From: Trachythela sp. YZ-2020
Taxonomy: Eukaryota > Cnidaria > Anthozoa > Malacalcyonacea > Clavulariidae
Direction: 5' to 3'
Assembly (NCBI GenBank): GCA_016169945.1
Contig: JADLSH010000373.1
Span: 2,046,001 to 2,110,000 of the forward strand
DNA length: 64,000 bases
Below are positions 34,353 through 45,915 of this stretch, piece by piece (the first letter of the stretch is position 1; each line of letters opens with the position of its first letter). A program made the position numbers and the translations under genes. The notes under the pieces were generated by a model that was given only the letters and a program-made list of their open reading frames with translations, searched no databases and had not been told where the DNA came from.

Positions 34353-35381
34353 ATGGCGACCGGTTGCGTTGTCGTCTGCTCTATACTATATTGCAAAATT
34401 TTATTACTAATGTTCTTATTTACCGGTTTAAATCCGCGTACAAGTGATCTTTGTGGTTCTGTTTTGTCAATTGATGCTAAATGGGACCGTAAATACTATC
34501 CAGGAAGAAATACTGGCCTCGTACGAAAGTCGAAACTTAAAGGTATACCAACCAGTGTTTGGCTGACAAGGATAACGAATTTAACAGTGAACGCTTTATT
34601 AGCCATGTCTTTCGTATTGCTTGCTCGGGACATCAGTCCTAATCCTGGACCAATCGATGTTCTTAAAGCCTCAGGTGCTGGAAATGGTATATCGCTCTGC
34701 GAATGGAATGTTCAATGCCTTACTGATACTAAGTTTGAAGAGATCTCACATTGGCTCGGCGCCCAGGGTGACAGAAATAGAGCTGATATAGTCATTTTAA
34801 CTGAAACATTTCTCACGAAAAAGAAGCCGAATTCGATCTATAATATATCCGATTACGATTTATATAGAAGGGATAGAATCGGCAAAAAGGGTGGTGGCAT
34901 ATTGGTGTATGTTAATAATCGATTGATATCAAGACAACGCGATGATCTAATGTCAACGAATTGTGAAATATTGTGGCTGGAAGTGTTTCCCTATAAGTCT
35001 AAATGTCCGATCCTTGTGGGTAGTGTTTATAGACCACCTTCATCGAAACGGCAAGACGACATAAACATTGGTTCTAATCTAGAAAATGCTTATTTATTAA
35101 ACTTTGAAATGATTATTATGGGTGATTTTAATATCGATATCTTGAAGCCAGACCACAACAAACATAAACTTTTCAAATTTATAAAGAATTTGCATTTAAC
35201 ACAATTGGTCAATCAAGCGACAAGGCCGATTTCCGGTTCATGCCTGGATCATCTTTGGGTCAGTCATCCCGAGAGAATTGCCTCAGTTGAAGCTAAGTCA
35301 TGCGGTTTATCTGATCATCTTCCTATAACCGCTCTGAGGAAATACAATAATGGAAGCAAAGTCGTGAAAGAACATAAATGA
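34353..35381 (+). CDS. LINE N-terminus: hydrophobic leader, 2A-like motif, APE endonuclease
   Basis: ATG 34353 begins a 342-codon frame. Residues 5-28 are strongly hydrophobic. At 34629-34652 the protein reads DISPNPGP, a match to the 2A core N-P-G-P with a variant upstream part, again following a hydrophobic stretch (LLAMSFVLLA). The endonuclease follows: SLCEWNVQCL, ILTETFL, YRRDRIGKKGGGILVYV, GSVYRPPSS, IMGDFNID and SDHLPI. This gives the full set of APE motifs with catalytic E, D, N and H. The endonuclease would nick target DNA for target-primed reverse transcription. The frame stops at 35381, where the linker to RT has suffered frameshift and deletion. Confidence 0.75.
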   Translation: MATGCVVVCSILYCKILLLMFLFTGLNPRTSDLCGSVLSIDAKWDRKYYPGRNTGLVRKSKLKGIPTSVWLTRITNLTVNALLAMSFVLLARDISPNPGPIDVLKASGAGNGISLCEWNVQCLTDTKFEEISHWLGAQGDRNRADIVILTETFLTKKKPNSIYNISDYDLYRRDRIGKKGGGILVYVNNRLISRQRDDLMSTNCEILWLEVFPYKSKCPILVGSVYRPPSSKRQDDINIGSNLENAYLLNFEMIIMGDFNIDILKPDHNKHKLFKFIKNLHLTQLVNQATRPISGSCLDHLWVSHPERIASVEAKSCGLSDHLPITALRKYNNGSKVVKEHK

Positions 35382-35421
35382 ATTAAGTATAGGGATTTCA
35401 AAAACATGGATACTAAAGGCT

Positions 35422-36733
35422 TTGTTCAGTCTCTTGAAGACGCATCATGGGATACAGCATTTATATTTAATGGTTGATAAGAACGAAAATCACTATTCCG
35501 ATGACCAACAAATGGCTGATCTTTTAAATACTTTTTATGTTAATCAACCACGTGATCTATTTGAATTATCTTCACTGCTTTCTCCTGGTGGTTCTACTTT
35601 TACAACTGATTTTACCTGTTCTACCTTTAAGATTGAGCCTCTATCGATTCCTCACATATCTGAAGCTCAGGTTGAAAACCCAATCGGTTCGATGCCACTG
35701 CACAAGGCCACAGGTGTCGACGGCCTGTGTACAAAGATCCTTCAAATGTCCGCTCCTGCAATCTCACCTTCATTGGCAAGGATAATTAACTACTGTATTG
35801 ATAGTAGCTGCTTTGCATCGGCTTGGAAACTGGCCAAAGTCATTCCAATTTACAAAGGTAAAGGGTCCAAGTCGAACATGAGTAATTATCGGCCAATCTC
35901 GATTTTACCACTGCTTTCCAAAATATTCAAGAGACATATCCACACTGCATTGTATAATCATTTGAATGACAATAACTTGTTATACAATCTACAATCTGGA
36001 TTTCGCAAGACATACTCGACTGAAACAGCCCTTATTAGGCTGGTAGTTCATTGATTACAAAAAAGCATTTGACTTGATCGATCATAACATTTTATTGTCA
36101 AAGTTAGAACATTTTGGCATTGATGCGAAGGAACTTTTTCTCTTTAAAAACTACCTGAAAGACAGAACCCAATTTGTCCATTTAAATGGCAAAGATTCTA
36201 CTCTACTTTTGGGGCCGCTCTTGTTCCTCGTGACTATTAATGACCTACCCAATGTTGTTACTAAATCACTGGTTGACATCTACGCTGATGACACGACTCT
36301 GAGTGCGTCCGCGTCCATAGCTCATCCTTCAGTAATCCAAAACCACCTTCAACATGACCTCGACCAAGTTCTAACCTGGTCAACTACCAACAAGATGATC
36401 TTAAATCCATCTAAAACCAAGGCGCTCCTGGTAACCGGTAAAAGACTGGGGGGTAGGTTGGATTTGCACCCTCTTAACCTTACGGCTAATGGTCTCAATA
36501 TAAATCAAGTCAATTCAGAAATTTTACTTGGAGTAATACTAGACAGTAACTTGAACTTTACCAGCCACATTGATACATTATGTAAGAAAGTGTCTCAAAG
36601 AATTGGCGTCTTAAAAAACATCAGAAGAAATCTTCATATTAAAGAACGAATTTTGTTCTTCAATTCAATGATCAAGCCCATTATGCTATATGGCAGTCCA
36701 GTTTGGGACTCCTGCTCACGTGAAAACATCTAA
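35422..36733 (+). pseudogene. LINE reverse transcriptase, internally deleted
   Basis: The first part (to 36054) carries KATGVDGLCTKIL, VIPIYKGKGSKSNMSNYRPISILP and LQSGFRKTYSTETAL. The second (36074-36733) carries KKAFDLIDHNILL, YADDTTLSAS and the C-terminal thumb region. The segment before YKKAFD is shortened with a frameshift at ~36050. The VPQGS motif before LGPLLF is missing through a short in-frame deletion. A larger deletion lies near 35463 between endonuclease and RT. These losses would abolish activity. Confidence 0.75.
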
Positions 36734-36889
36734 AAAATCCTCAAGTTACAGAAAAGAGCTGCCCGTGTAATTTTGGAAGCAGATATCCGTGAAAGTAGCG
36801 ATGCTCTTTTCAAGCAACTGAACTGGTTAACAATCTATGACGAAATGGAAATTAGGAAATGTTGTTTAATATATAAGAGAAATAATGGC

Positions 36890-37886
36890 TTAACTCTTTC
36901 TAGACGGTAGCGTCGAATATCAGCTTCCAAAAGCGGATGACTTTGAGCGCTTGTATCTTTGGCGCCCCTCACCCAAAACGGACGAAAATACCACCAATCG
37001 ATTACAAATCGATTCAGCAAACACACCTGTTCTTGGCTAATGCCAAACAAATCGCTAACACATTGTTTTACAGATCTCCGTGAGTTTTAACACCTTTGTA
37101 ATCTGATATTTATTATTATCGTAAACTAATTATATATTCAGTACCTTTGGTCGATTATAACTTCTGTTTTAAAAACCGTGTGATCTTCGCTAATACACCG
37201 TTTTATAGAGCTTTAAAAAAGTACATACTGACCAACTTGCAAAGAAACACAATAAAAATTGACAAAGTTACGGCGAAATTTGAAATGTAGCGTACGGGTC
37301 AAACCGGAAATTTCAGACAAAAACAACCGGAAAAGGCCCAAACACAAACAAAGACTGTTGCTATGGTTTTTTAAGTGGCCGGAATGAATTCCCCAGGGTA
37401 CAATACCCTATATAAGATATTTTTGTCGGGACTGAAGCGCGTGGGCAAACCATATATAGTCAAACTACGGCAAGTGCGTGCATGCTGGAAAATTCCCGAT
37501 AAATAAAAAAAAATTCAAAATAAATATTTCTAAAAGCCGTATCGAAGGCACGTTTTACAGCCTAAACAAACAGATAAAAAGCTAAATTTCGACCATTAGA
37601 AGTCTTTCAAGATATTAAAGATATTAAAAGATATTAAAGATTGTTTGATTTGAACTGAAGTATGTATGACTGGAGGTATGTTTGGGATTAAACTTTTAGT
37701 ATTTTTGATTCTGTAATGTTTAGTCGGCAAAATAGCCCACTGTTAAAAAGCTTATTTTGTAAGGATTCCAATGGTGTTAATTTCATTGCCAGGGGGTAAA
37801 TATTTTGCAAAGGAGATCGTACTCAAAGTGCTCTTGCGACAACTTGCGACAACATAATTAAAATGCGACCGACCAGAAAGAGTTAA
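36890..37886 (+). mobile_element. TTAA-type (piggyBac-like) non-autonomous element, complete
   Basis: TTAA at 36890-36893 and 37883-37886 flank a 989-bp non-coding element with inverted ends CTCTTTCTAGACGGTAGC and CTCTTTCTGGTCGGTCGC. TTAA duplication with ends beginning C-rich/T-rich fits the piggyBac superfamily, by inference. It sits inside the RT C-terminal coding region of a LINE; excising it with one TTAA restores the reading frame. Confidence 0.8.
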
Positions 37887-38304
37887 CTCCAAATTATTTA
37901 AATAATATGTTAGTAAGGAACGCTGATACTCATTCAAGATCGACTAGACTTTGTAATGTAAACTTGGTCTGTCCTAGGTACAAGAGAGAAATGGAAGGAG
38001 GCAGAACATTTCAGGGACAAAATTATGGAATATGATACCAGTAGACATTAGGAAGAAGGAATCGTATAACTCGTTTTATAGAGCAATCCGGACTCATTAT
38101 TATAACAAATAGATACTTTTTATCTGCATGGTTTGCATATCTTGTTTATGCACCTATAATATTTATCTATTTATATTGTAAATTTTGTATATAGCTTTAT
38201 TGCATGTAAAATTATTATAATACTCTATATATTTGAGGGCCACGTGTTTATCAGTGTAAACTGTTCAGTGTAACCCTCTTGAAATAAAGTTGATTATTAT
38301 TAAG
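37887..38304 (+). pseudogene. LINE C-terminal region and 3' UTR after the TTAA insertion
   Basis: Immediately after TTAA the frame continues as a typical RT C-terminal tail (PNYLNNMLV, HSRSTR, NLVCPRYKRE, GGRTF), then frameshifts near 38000 and ends. The 3' UTR holds AATAAA near 38282 and an ATT-rich tail. This is the 3' part of the LINE starting at 34353. Confidence 0.7.
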
Positions 38305-38530
38305 TGATTTTTGGACCAAATTTCGGGCGAATTTTGTACCTAAATGCGTTGCTAGGGCGTTGCTATGGGGTAAATTTTTAGAAAAGGTAATTTAATTTTT
38401 AATATAATTTTTTAATTTATTAGCTTTGCCATACATGAAACACTAATACATAAATAAATAAACTAACAGACAGACAACGGAAAGAGAAACTTAACAATTA
38501 CAAAAAATGGCAGGGTTACCGCAACAGGAG

Positions 38531-38582
38531 TACCCAATTACTGCAGGCCCCTACTGTACCCAATTACTGCAGGCCCCTACTG
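38531..38582 (+). repeat. Perfect 26-bp tandem duplication
   Basis: TACCCAATTACTGCAGGCCC plus six bases occurs twice head to tail (38531-38556, 38557-38582). No associated gene. Confidence 0.85.
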
Positions 38583-38810
38583 TAACTTTGAGATCTTGTT
38601 TCACCAAGAGTAAATTTTTGTTGAGAAAATCAACCACGCAGTCTTAATGTACAATAGGTTAGGGACTCAAAGTAAAAAACAGCTGATAAGAGGGGATGAG
38701 TACCATGTATTATTTAATTGTACGTTATGTTCAATTGTTGTAGGGGGAAATCATCTTCCTTGAAGAATGCACCTTTCCGAATACTTACTACCCAACTCAA
38801 TGTATGCAAT

Positions 38811-39880
38811 ATTTACAGCCACAGCAACAAAAAGCACAAAGAGAACAATATTTGATGTGCTAGACAGAACACTTTTTGCATAGAAAAAGAACCAACAAGA
38901 AGTAACAACAGTTACCATTTCATTTATGTGGATAAGAATCTCCCCCTTGAGACAGTTTTTGATGAACTAATAAATGAGCTGAAAGTGAAAAAACAACAAA
39001 CGAAAAGGACTATCATTTTTTGCCAGACCAGGAAACAATGTTCCTTAATTTACAGAATGTTTGCCGTAGCTCTAGATAATTTATTTTATACCACTGAAGG
39101 ACATGATCCAGATAAACGTTTAGTGGAAATGTACCATGCAGGTACACCAGAGTCAGTAAAGTGTCATGTAGTTAATGAAATACGCAAATTTGGCAGTCCC
39201 CTGAGGGTTATTGTTTGTAGCGTGGCATTTGGAATGGGAATAAATTGCAAAGATTTGTACCGTAGTATCCATTTTGGTCCACCTAAAACAGTTGAAATAC
39301 TTGTGCAAGAATGTGGACGAATTGGAAGAGATGGGACACAATCAATTTGTTATATTTTACACAATGGATTTCTGACTAGCTACAGCAATGAACATATGAA
39401 AGAATTGACTAACTCTACATGTTGCCGCCGACAGTGTATTTCTAAGTTGTTTTGTGGTTCGTGCCCAGAATTACCTATTGAAAGCAGTCAGTGCTGTGAC
39501 AACTGTTCTCATCCAGTTGATCTAATGGGATTTGGCAAGAGTGACGAAGAAGTGCAAAGTCGTGAGGCATCAACAAGAAAACGAGAAGTTAGTGATGTTC
39601 AAAGACAGAGTTTGCAAGAGAAGCTTGTTCAATACAGGAAATTATTGCTTCCAAAAAATGTAATGGAATTCATGCCTGTGGAGCACCAAATACATTTTTT
39701 GAATTTTTGAATTACCAAATTGAACAAGTAATGAAGAATTGTGATGACTTGTTCACAATGGAGGATATTTTATCTAAAGTAGAAATATGGAGACATGTTC
39801 ATGCAAATAATGTCTATGCTATACTTGCTGAAACATTCAATGATATGAGTGAAACTACATGGAGGTACTCAGATGTGTGA
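38811..39880 (+). pseudogene. RecQ-like DNA helicase, C-terminal half
   Basis: Starts inside the helicase with TATATKSTKRTIFDVL (motif III region). After a frameshift near 38880 it continues at 38928-39710 with RTIIFCQTRKQC (motif IV), VICSVAFGMGINCKD-type sequence (motif V), IHFGPPKTVE and VQECGRIGRDG (motif VI). The zinc-binding CCRRQCISKLF ... CCDNC segment characteristic of RecQ proteins follows. A second frameshift near 39690 leads to FLNYQIEQVMKNC to about 39880. The N-terminal ATPase motifs I and II are absent. It converges on a DUF6589-type gene. This type of RecQ is often multicopy in invertebrates, so mobile origin is plausible but inferred. Confidence 0.65.
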
Positions 39881-40195
39881 AGACGAATTTCAGGAAATGG
39901 AAATTGTAGCTGAGGAGTGGGAATGTATTAGATGACTTGTCCTTTAGTTCAGATGTTGACATGTCAACCCAGTCTAACATGGATACCTCTGTTGAAACCA
40001 GTCTTCTAGAGAGTTCAACATTTGGTAAACATATTAGTGGGATAATTAATTCTATGGTCCATAAACTTGATATGGATATCAGCAATGGTTAAGTAATACA
40101 TTATTTCATGTATTGTAATATATTTACAGTTACTAGACTAGTATAAAATGGAGTGATAGAGCCTTACTTGTTTTACTGTGACATACTTGACCTGT

Positions 40196-40333
40196 GTATA
40201 GACCTTTATAAAAATGACGTAGTTTGCGGATAAAGGAAGACCCTGCACGGCTATTCCCTGTGCCTGATTGGCTAAATTGCTGTATTTATCCGCAAATACA
40301 TCACAAATCGGACTTTTTATAAAGGTATATATA
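40196..40333. repeat. Short inverted-repeat MITE
   Basis: CCTTTATAAAAA and TTTGCGGATAAA near the left end recur inverted at the right end (TTTATCCGCAAA, TTTTTATAAAGG). The interior is about 60 bp. No coding. Confidence 0.6.
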
Positions 40334-40371
40334 AACCCTATTATTGGAATACCATTGACACAATTTATTTC

Positions 40372-40553
40372 TAAAGCCCCTTACACACATTTTTTTCTCA
40401 TCTGTATATGTACAATCATTTGTCAAACTTTTTGTCAAATTGTTCTATGAAAAATGCATATTTTTCTATGAACGTTCAATGCATAAGCGATGAACAAATA
40501 AAATTTGTAAAACAAACTGTGATAAAAAAATTTGCTTGTCTCTAAGGGGCTTC
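40372..40553. repeat. Inverted-repeat element with AAGCCCCTTA ends
   Basis: AAGCCCCTTACA at the left pairs with TCTAAGGGGCTT at the right, enclosing ~160 bp of AT-rich non-coding DNA. Probably a MITE. Confidence 0.5.
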
Positions 40554-40833
40554 AACCATAGACTGTCAACATGTTATTTCTATTCACCGAGACCAATGTG
40601 ATTGTGACAATCTTGTAGCAAAAAAAAACAAAATAAAAAATCACTAAAACCTTAAAATTTGACATTGTCATTAGTCAACTATCCAAATCTTTCAGTAGTC
40701 CATGGTAGTCCAGAAAGCCTGCAACATAGGCTATATCACACTGCAGATTAATTACTTGCTGCATAACTGTAAATCCTGTAATTATGGCATATAAATAATT
40801 TATTGTACAGTACTGGTACTGTAAACTCAATTG

Positions 40834-43800
40834 TCAACGTGCACATCTACTAAGAAACACATTTTTCTTGTGCTCATTAATCCACTTGAACATCTCGGAT
40901 GCATTCAAATTTTCTAATAAACTTGATGCCATCCCACAAAAGTGCTTGTAACTTCTGCCATCAGTGAACACAAAAGCTTCATTGTCAATGAGTCCTTTAA
41001 CTCTTTCTAAACGGTAGCGTCGAATATCAGCTTCCAACGCATGATGACTTTGAGCGCTTGTATCTTTGGCGCCCCTCACCCAAAACGGACGAAAATACCA
41101 CCAATCGATTCAGCAAACACTCCTGTTCTTGGCATTAGCCAAGCAAATCGCTAAACATATTGTTTTACCGATCACCGTGAGTTTTAACACCTTTTTAATC
41201 TGATATTTATTATTATCGTAAACTAATTATATATTCAGTACCTTTGGTCGATTATAACTTCTGCTTTAAAAATTGTGTGATCGCTAATAGACTGTTTTAT
41301 AGAGCTTTAAAAACAGTACATACTGACCAACTTGCAAAGAAACAATAAAAATTGACAAAGTTACGGCGAAATTTGAAATGTAGCGTACGGGTCAAACCGG
41401 AATTTCAGACAAAAACAACCGGAAAAGGCCCAAACACAAACAAAGACTGTTGCTATGGTTTTTTAAGTGGCCGGAATGAATTCCCAGGGTACAATACCCT
41501 ATATAAGATCTTTTTGTCGGGACTGAAGCGTGTGGGCAAACCATATATAGTCAAACTACGGCAAGCGTGTGCATGCTGGAAAATAAATTAAAAATAAATA
41601 TTTCTTTTAGCCGTATCGCAGCCAAGTTTTACCAAATAAAGACACAGATAAGAAGCTAAATTTCGACCATTAGAAGTCTGTCGATATAATAAACATATGA
41701 GAAGATATTAAAGATTGTTTGAGTTGAACTGAAGTATGACTGGAGGTATGTTTGGGATTAAACTTTTAGTATTTTTGATTCTGTAATGTTTAGTTGGCAA
41801 AATAACCCACTGTTAAAAAGCTTATTTTGTAAGAATTCCAATGGTGTTAATTTCATTGCGGGGGGTAAATATTTTGCAAAGGAGATCGTACTCAAAGTGC
41901 TCTTGCGACACATTGCAACAACATAATTAAAATGCGACCGACCAGAAAGAGTTAACAACTTTGATCAAGTAATTCCTGTTTGATTGTTCGATGTGACGTC
42001 CTGATCTTCTTGCAATATTGCACATTTCATCAAGGTTGTCCAATAACTGTTTGTTTGTGGCCAATGCTTTGCAGTGCCGATTTACAGCATTCTTGTTGAG
42101 ACCATTTGCACCCATATTTCTGATTAAAATCTTGATTAGCTTGTTAAAATGCTCCAAAGCCAAGTCGAGGGGTATATTGCAGCCTGAACCACATTTAGAC
42201 TTGAAAAATCTGTTCCAGATTATTCGATGAGCAGCACGTGGACTCAAAAGTGAGTTGACTTGATATTGTAGGTATAAGGCTTCTAATGCATACTTTCTAC
42301 TACTTGCACCTTTAGATACTGTAGCATAAACTTCCAGCAACGCACGACTCGCAAACCATCGCCTTCAGAAACTGCAGAGATTTCAAAAACTGCTGTTTTT
42401 CAGCTCTTGGTGCACTGCATCTGAACTTGGATGACCATCAATTTCTTTACAGGCAGCTACAATTCTTGCATCCACCTCCAACATGATAAACTTCTTTGTG
42501 GCATTCACATTCTTGCTCACATCTGTTGACACATTTCGTCTGTTTATCAGATTTCTGTCACAGTAGAGAAGATTACCTAAAAAAAGTATTTTGTGTAACA
42601 ATGAGGATGATCTGGACAATGTGTCCATGTAGTGTTTGTGGATTCAAGCTCAACTAATTCAATAGAGTTGTTTTATATTGTATCAATGATACTATATGTG
42701 GAATGCAGAGATGTACTGTATAATAAGCTATTATGCTTCAACACAATACATCTTTTTGAATTCCGATAATTACATCACAGCTAAACATGCTGTAAGCAGC
42801 TTCCTTTTGACTCCATATGGCCAGGCCCCTCAGCCTTAGATTCATGCAGTTGTCAGTAGTTGCAGTTGTATTTGTTATTAATATCATAAAGTGTCCTAAC
42901 CTCAAGAAACTTCATTCCTCCGTGAAAATCTGCAGCCTCAAAGTGCAATCCTTCATTCCTTTCTTTTGGTGTAAAGCCATTTGATACCTCCATCAAAGAA
43001 TTTATACCACGCTCAACCTTTAACTGATCGCCAACCACACCTTGTTCACAGCATTTAACTTTATTTCGGTCTGAGTAACTGGGGACATACTGATGTAAAT
43101 GTTGTAGTATTTTCTGCATTCCATAAAAGTGGGTGCTGTTCTTGCTCAAATCATTAATTAAAGGCACAGTAGCACATTTTGAGTGATTTCGTTTGCCCAT
43201 TAAAGGCAATACTATCCCCTTATTCAGTAATGTCATTTGGCAAGTTGGCAACTTAATGAATAAACAAGACACCCAGGCAGATTGTATGTTTAACCTATAA
43301 AGTATAAGAATCTCACCTTGAAGAGTGAAATATATTGTCTGGCATTAAACAAAGTAACAGACTTGGGCACTAGGTGTATTACAGCTTAACAGGTTAAATT
43401 AATAAGCACCCTACAGTACATTACAACCTAGTACATACTGTTCTATCTACACTCCCTCTTGCTGAACAAACGTAAAGTTTAATAAGCTGGTTACTTACTT
43501 GTCAACCATTTCTATAAATACTGTACGTAGTAATATCCCAAAATCCCTTAGGATGTCACATGACCAGAAAATACTAGGGTTCTTTTGTAGCAAGGGGGAG
43601 CGTAGTTAGAGCACTAAGTACTAGGTTCCTGCAGTATAGACTACAGTCGGGGTTTCCACAATATATTTGCATATGATTCATGTCACTAGGGGGGAAGGGG
43701 TTAAGGGAAAAACAAAGACAATTGAAAGCCCTTTTGAAAAGAATGCATAAAATATGGTGTAATTATTGGTCCCTCTCCCTGTAGTAACGGCTTTTGGAAG

Positions 43801-44709
43801 GAAATTTCCTTCCAAAGTGGAAAGGCTGACTACAGTAGATCTACAGGTAAATTAACCCATTAAGCTCCAGAGCTCCCCCATTGACAAGTAAAATCGTCTG
43901 GCATTTGTCAAAAAATTACATAGGGTGCACTGGGGTGCATTGCAGCTTAATGGGTTAAATATGTGCCAATGAAACAACATTAAAACACACTCTTTGAAAG
44001 GTGCTACAGTGTCTTCCCAATGATGAGTCATAAGCTGAAAAAATTATATTATGTAATGTTCTTACGGTATCGGTTGTTTGTCGCATCTCTTTTGAATACA
44101 TATGAGGTATACAATACACAGCAACATCTTTCAGGAAGTTTAAACAAGGCAGTTCATTAGTAATCACTCTTGACACAAGATGAATATAATTTTCCCATTG
44201 CTGACTGTGCTCTGATTTGCTAGGGCAACATTTACCATTTTCTAAGTCATTTAGATCACATATTGGTTTCTCATCAGATAGGTGGTTGCCAATTACCCTG
44301 TTCTCTGTAGACATAAGGCTACAATAATGTGCATCAGGGTTCTGATGTTGTTCAGTCATGTCATGTGTTATTTGATGCACATCCACGTTGTCTAAAACAA
44401 ACTTTCTACCAGTGTCACTTGGGTAAAGCGTAGCATTACCATGGTGTTTGCTGGGTTTGGTAACTTCGCAAGTATTTGCTGAGGATGTTTCACCATGTAT
44501 TTCTGGTTGGTCATCGAGATTACTATTCATCTTCCAGTGTGGAAATACTATGAGATGTTTTGGTGGTGATTGAAAGTGTTCCTGGCAATCTTCATTCTGG
44601 ATCCGAGCAAGAGATTCTAAAATCCTATCTCTCGTAACGGTGGCTGGATTCTCAGAGCTTGGGGCAACAAAGGTGGTGCAGTTGACGGTGGGATCTTGTG
44701 TGCTGCCAG
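40834..44709 (-). pseudogene. DUF6589-type gene, multi-exon, interrupted
   Basis: Exons on the minus strand, 5' to 3': 44709-44067 (LDNVDVHQITHDM), 43581-43499 (ILRDFGILLRTVF), 43294-42901 (GDQLKVERGINS, FTPKERNEGLHFEAADFHGG), about 42590-42383, 42340-41955 (AAHRIIWNRFF, NIPLDLALEHFNK), then, after an inserted TTAA element, 40997-40834. Phases agree for the first three: ACC|GTAAGA (0) to AAAAG|AAC, GACAA|GTAAGT (2) to TATAG|GTTA, GAG|GTTAGG. GDQL...ER, ERxEGL and the W/DLxLEHxN motifs are diagnostic of DUF6589. The biochemical role is unknown. A frame break near 42360 and two transposon insertions (TTAA element, LINE at 44.7 kb) kill this copy. Confidence 0.7.
40997..41955 (+). mobile_element. 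TTAA-type non-autonomous element in a DUF6589 exon
   Basis: TTAA at 40997-41000 and 41952-41955 bracket 951 bp, closely similar to the copy at 36890-37886, with the same inverted termini. The flanking minus-strand coding sequence rejoins in frame when one TTAA and the element are ignored (NYLIKVV then GLIDNEAFVF). Confidence 0.82.
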
Positions 44710-44731
44710 GTTATCATTTATTTAATATGTG

Positions 44732-45915
44732 TCATGGCGTCCGGACATGTCCTGAAGCTCTCGCTGATATTATTGTGTCTTACACTGATAAGCATCTATC
44801 GAAATCAATATGAAAGAAAATACCGACAGGATATCGTTTATGCGATATCGTTGCCTGTTCTTTTACCACCAAACTACCTTACGAAAAGTAGAGATAAGTC
44901 GAACAAATGTATTAACAAAATAAAGTGGTCGTACACTCGAGTGGCGTATTACTCAAACACAACTGCTTCTAGACAGATGTTGCTGGTCTGTGGAGATGTA
45001 GAGAGTAACCCTGGCTGGGAGACTAATGCGTCGGGAACAAACAGTATGGACTATCTGCAAAATTTCGCAGAGGGAATAAGCCATTGCAAGAATAATATGA
45101 ACATAGCACATGTTAACATACGAAGCTTGAGAAACAAAGTCGACGAGGTAAGATTACTATTAAAGATTTGCCGGTTTGATATCTTGGCTTTAACTGAAAC
45201 ACATTTAGATAGCAGTATATCGAACCAACAACTGGAAATTGAGAACTATAAAATTGCACGAAGAGACAGGAAAGGTCGACAAGGAGGGGGATGTCTTGTT
45301 TATATTGTGAACTCAATATGCTCAACTAGACTGAGATCTCTTGAAAGCGGATCAGACATTGAGCAAATATGGCTAAAAGTTATGACAAATACTAAAGCGT
45401 TTATTGTTGGAGCGATATACAGACCACCGTCAGACACCTCCTTTTATGAACACTTTGATAAAGTTTTAGAACATGTTTGGGTAAAATATAAAAATATAGT
45501 TATCGCTGGAGACTTCAACTGTGACCTTACACAAACGGAAACGGGAATAATTACATCGCCTTTGGGAATTAGATTATTCAACTCATTAGCTCAATTCAAT
45601 TTTGCTGTCGTAAACAAACAAGCAACTAGAATTACAAATACATCATCAACATTGATTGATCTTATTGTTACCAATAACGAAAGCCTGATTTCAAAAACAA
45701 GAACTTTAGATCTCGGGATTTCAGATCATATGTTGGTTTATGCTGCGGTAAGAACAAAAATTAGAAGGCCCCCACCAAAAATTATCAGGTCTCGGAATTT
45801 TAAATGCTTCAATGCGGGAATGCGGGAGACTTTGTACGGGACATTGAATCAGCTCCTTGGTCGGTTTGTTCTATATTTGAAAATCCTGATGATAGCTATT
45901 GGGCATGGCAGATGA
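44732..45915 (+). CDS. LINE hydrophobic leader, 2A-like motif and APE endonuclease
   Basis: The best start is ATG 44732 (gtcATGGCG). Residues 6-22 are hydrophobic (LSLILLCLTLISI). At 44977-45018 the protein reads MLLVCGDVESNPGW, a near-perfect 2A motif whose final Pro is Trp. The endonuclease follows with NIAHVNIRSLRN, LALTETHLD, RRDRKGRQGGGCLVY, GAIYRPPSD, IAGDFNCDL and LGISDHMLV, all expected catalytic residues present. Coding becomes garbled after ~45810 through a frameshift; the RT continues in another frame. The first product would be released at the 2A site if it works. The terminal Pro-to-Trp change makes skipping doubtful. Confidence 0.8.

Larger units (their letters stand above)
34353..38304 (+). 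mobile_element. CR1/L2-group LINE with 2A-like motif, interrupted and dead
   Basis: Reads endonuclease (34353-35381), reverse transcriptase (35422-36733) and, after an inserted TTAA-type element, the C-terminal region (37887-38060) and a 3' UTR. It ends with AATAAA near 38282 and GATTATTATTAAG. Removal of the insert restores the frame across GGC-TTA-ACT-CCA. Several internal deletions show the copy is inactive. It lies head to head with the Mutator-like pseudogene. Confidence 0.8.
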
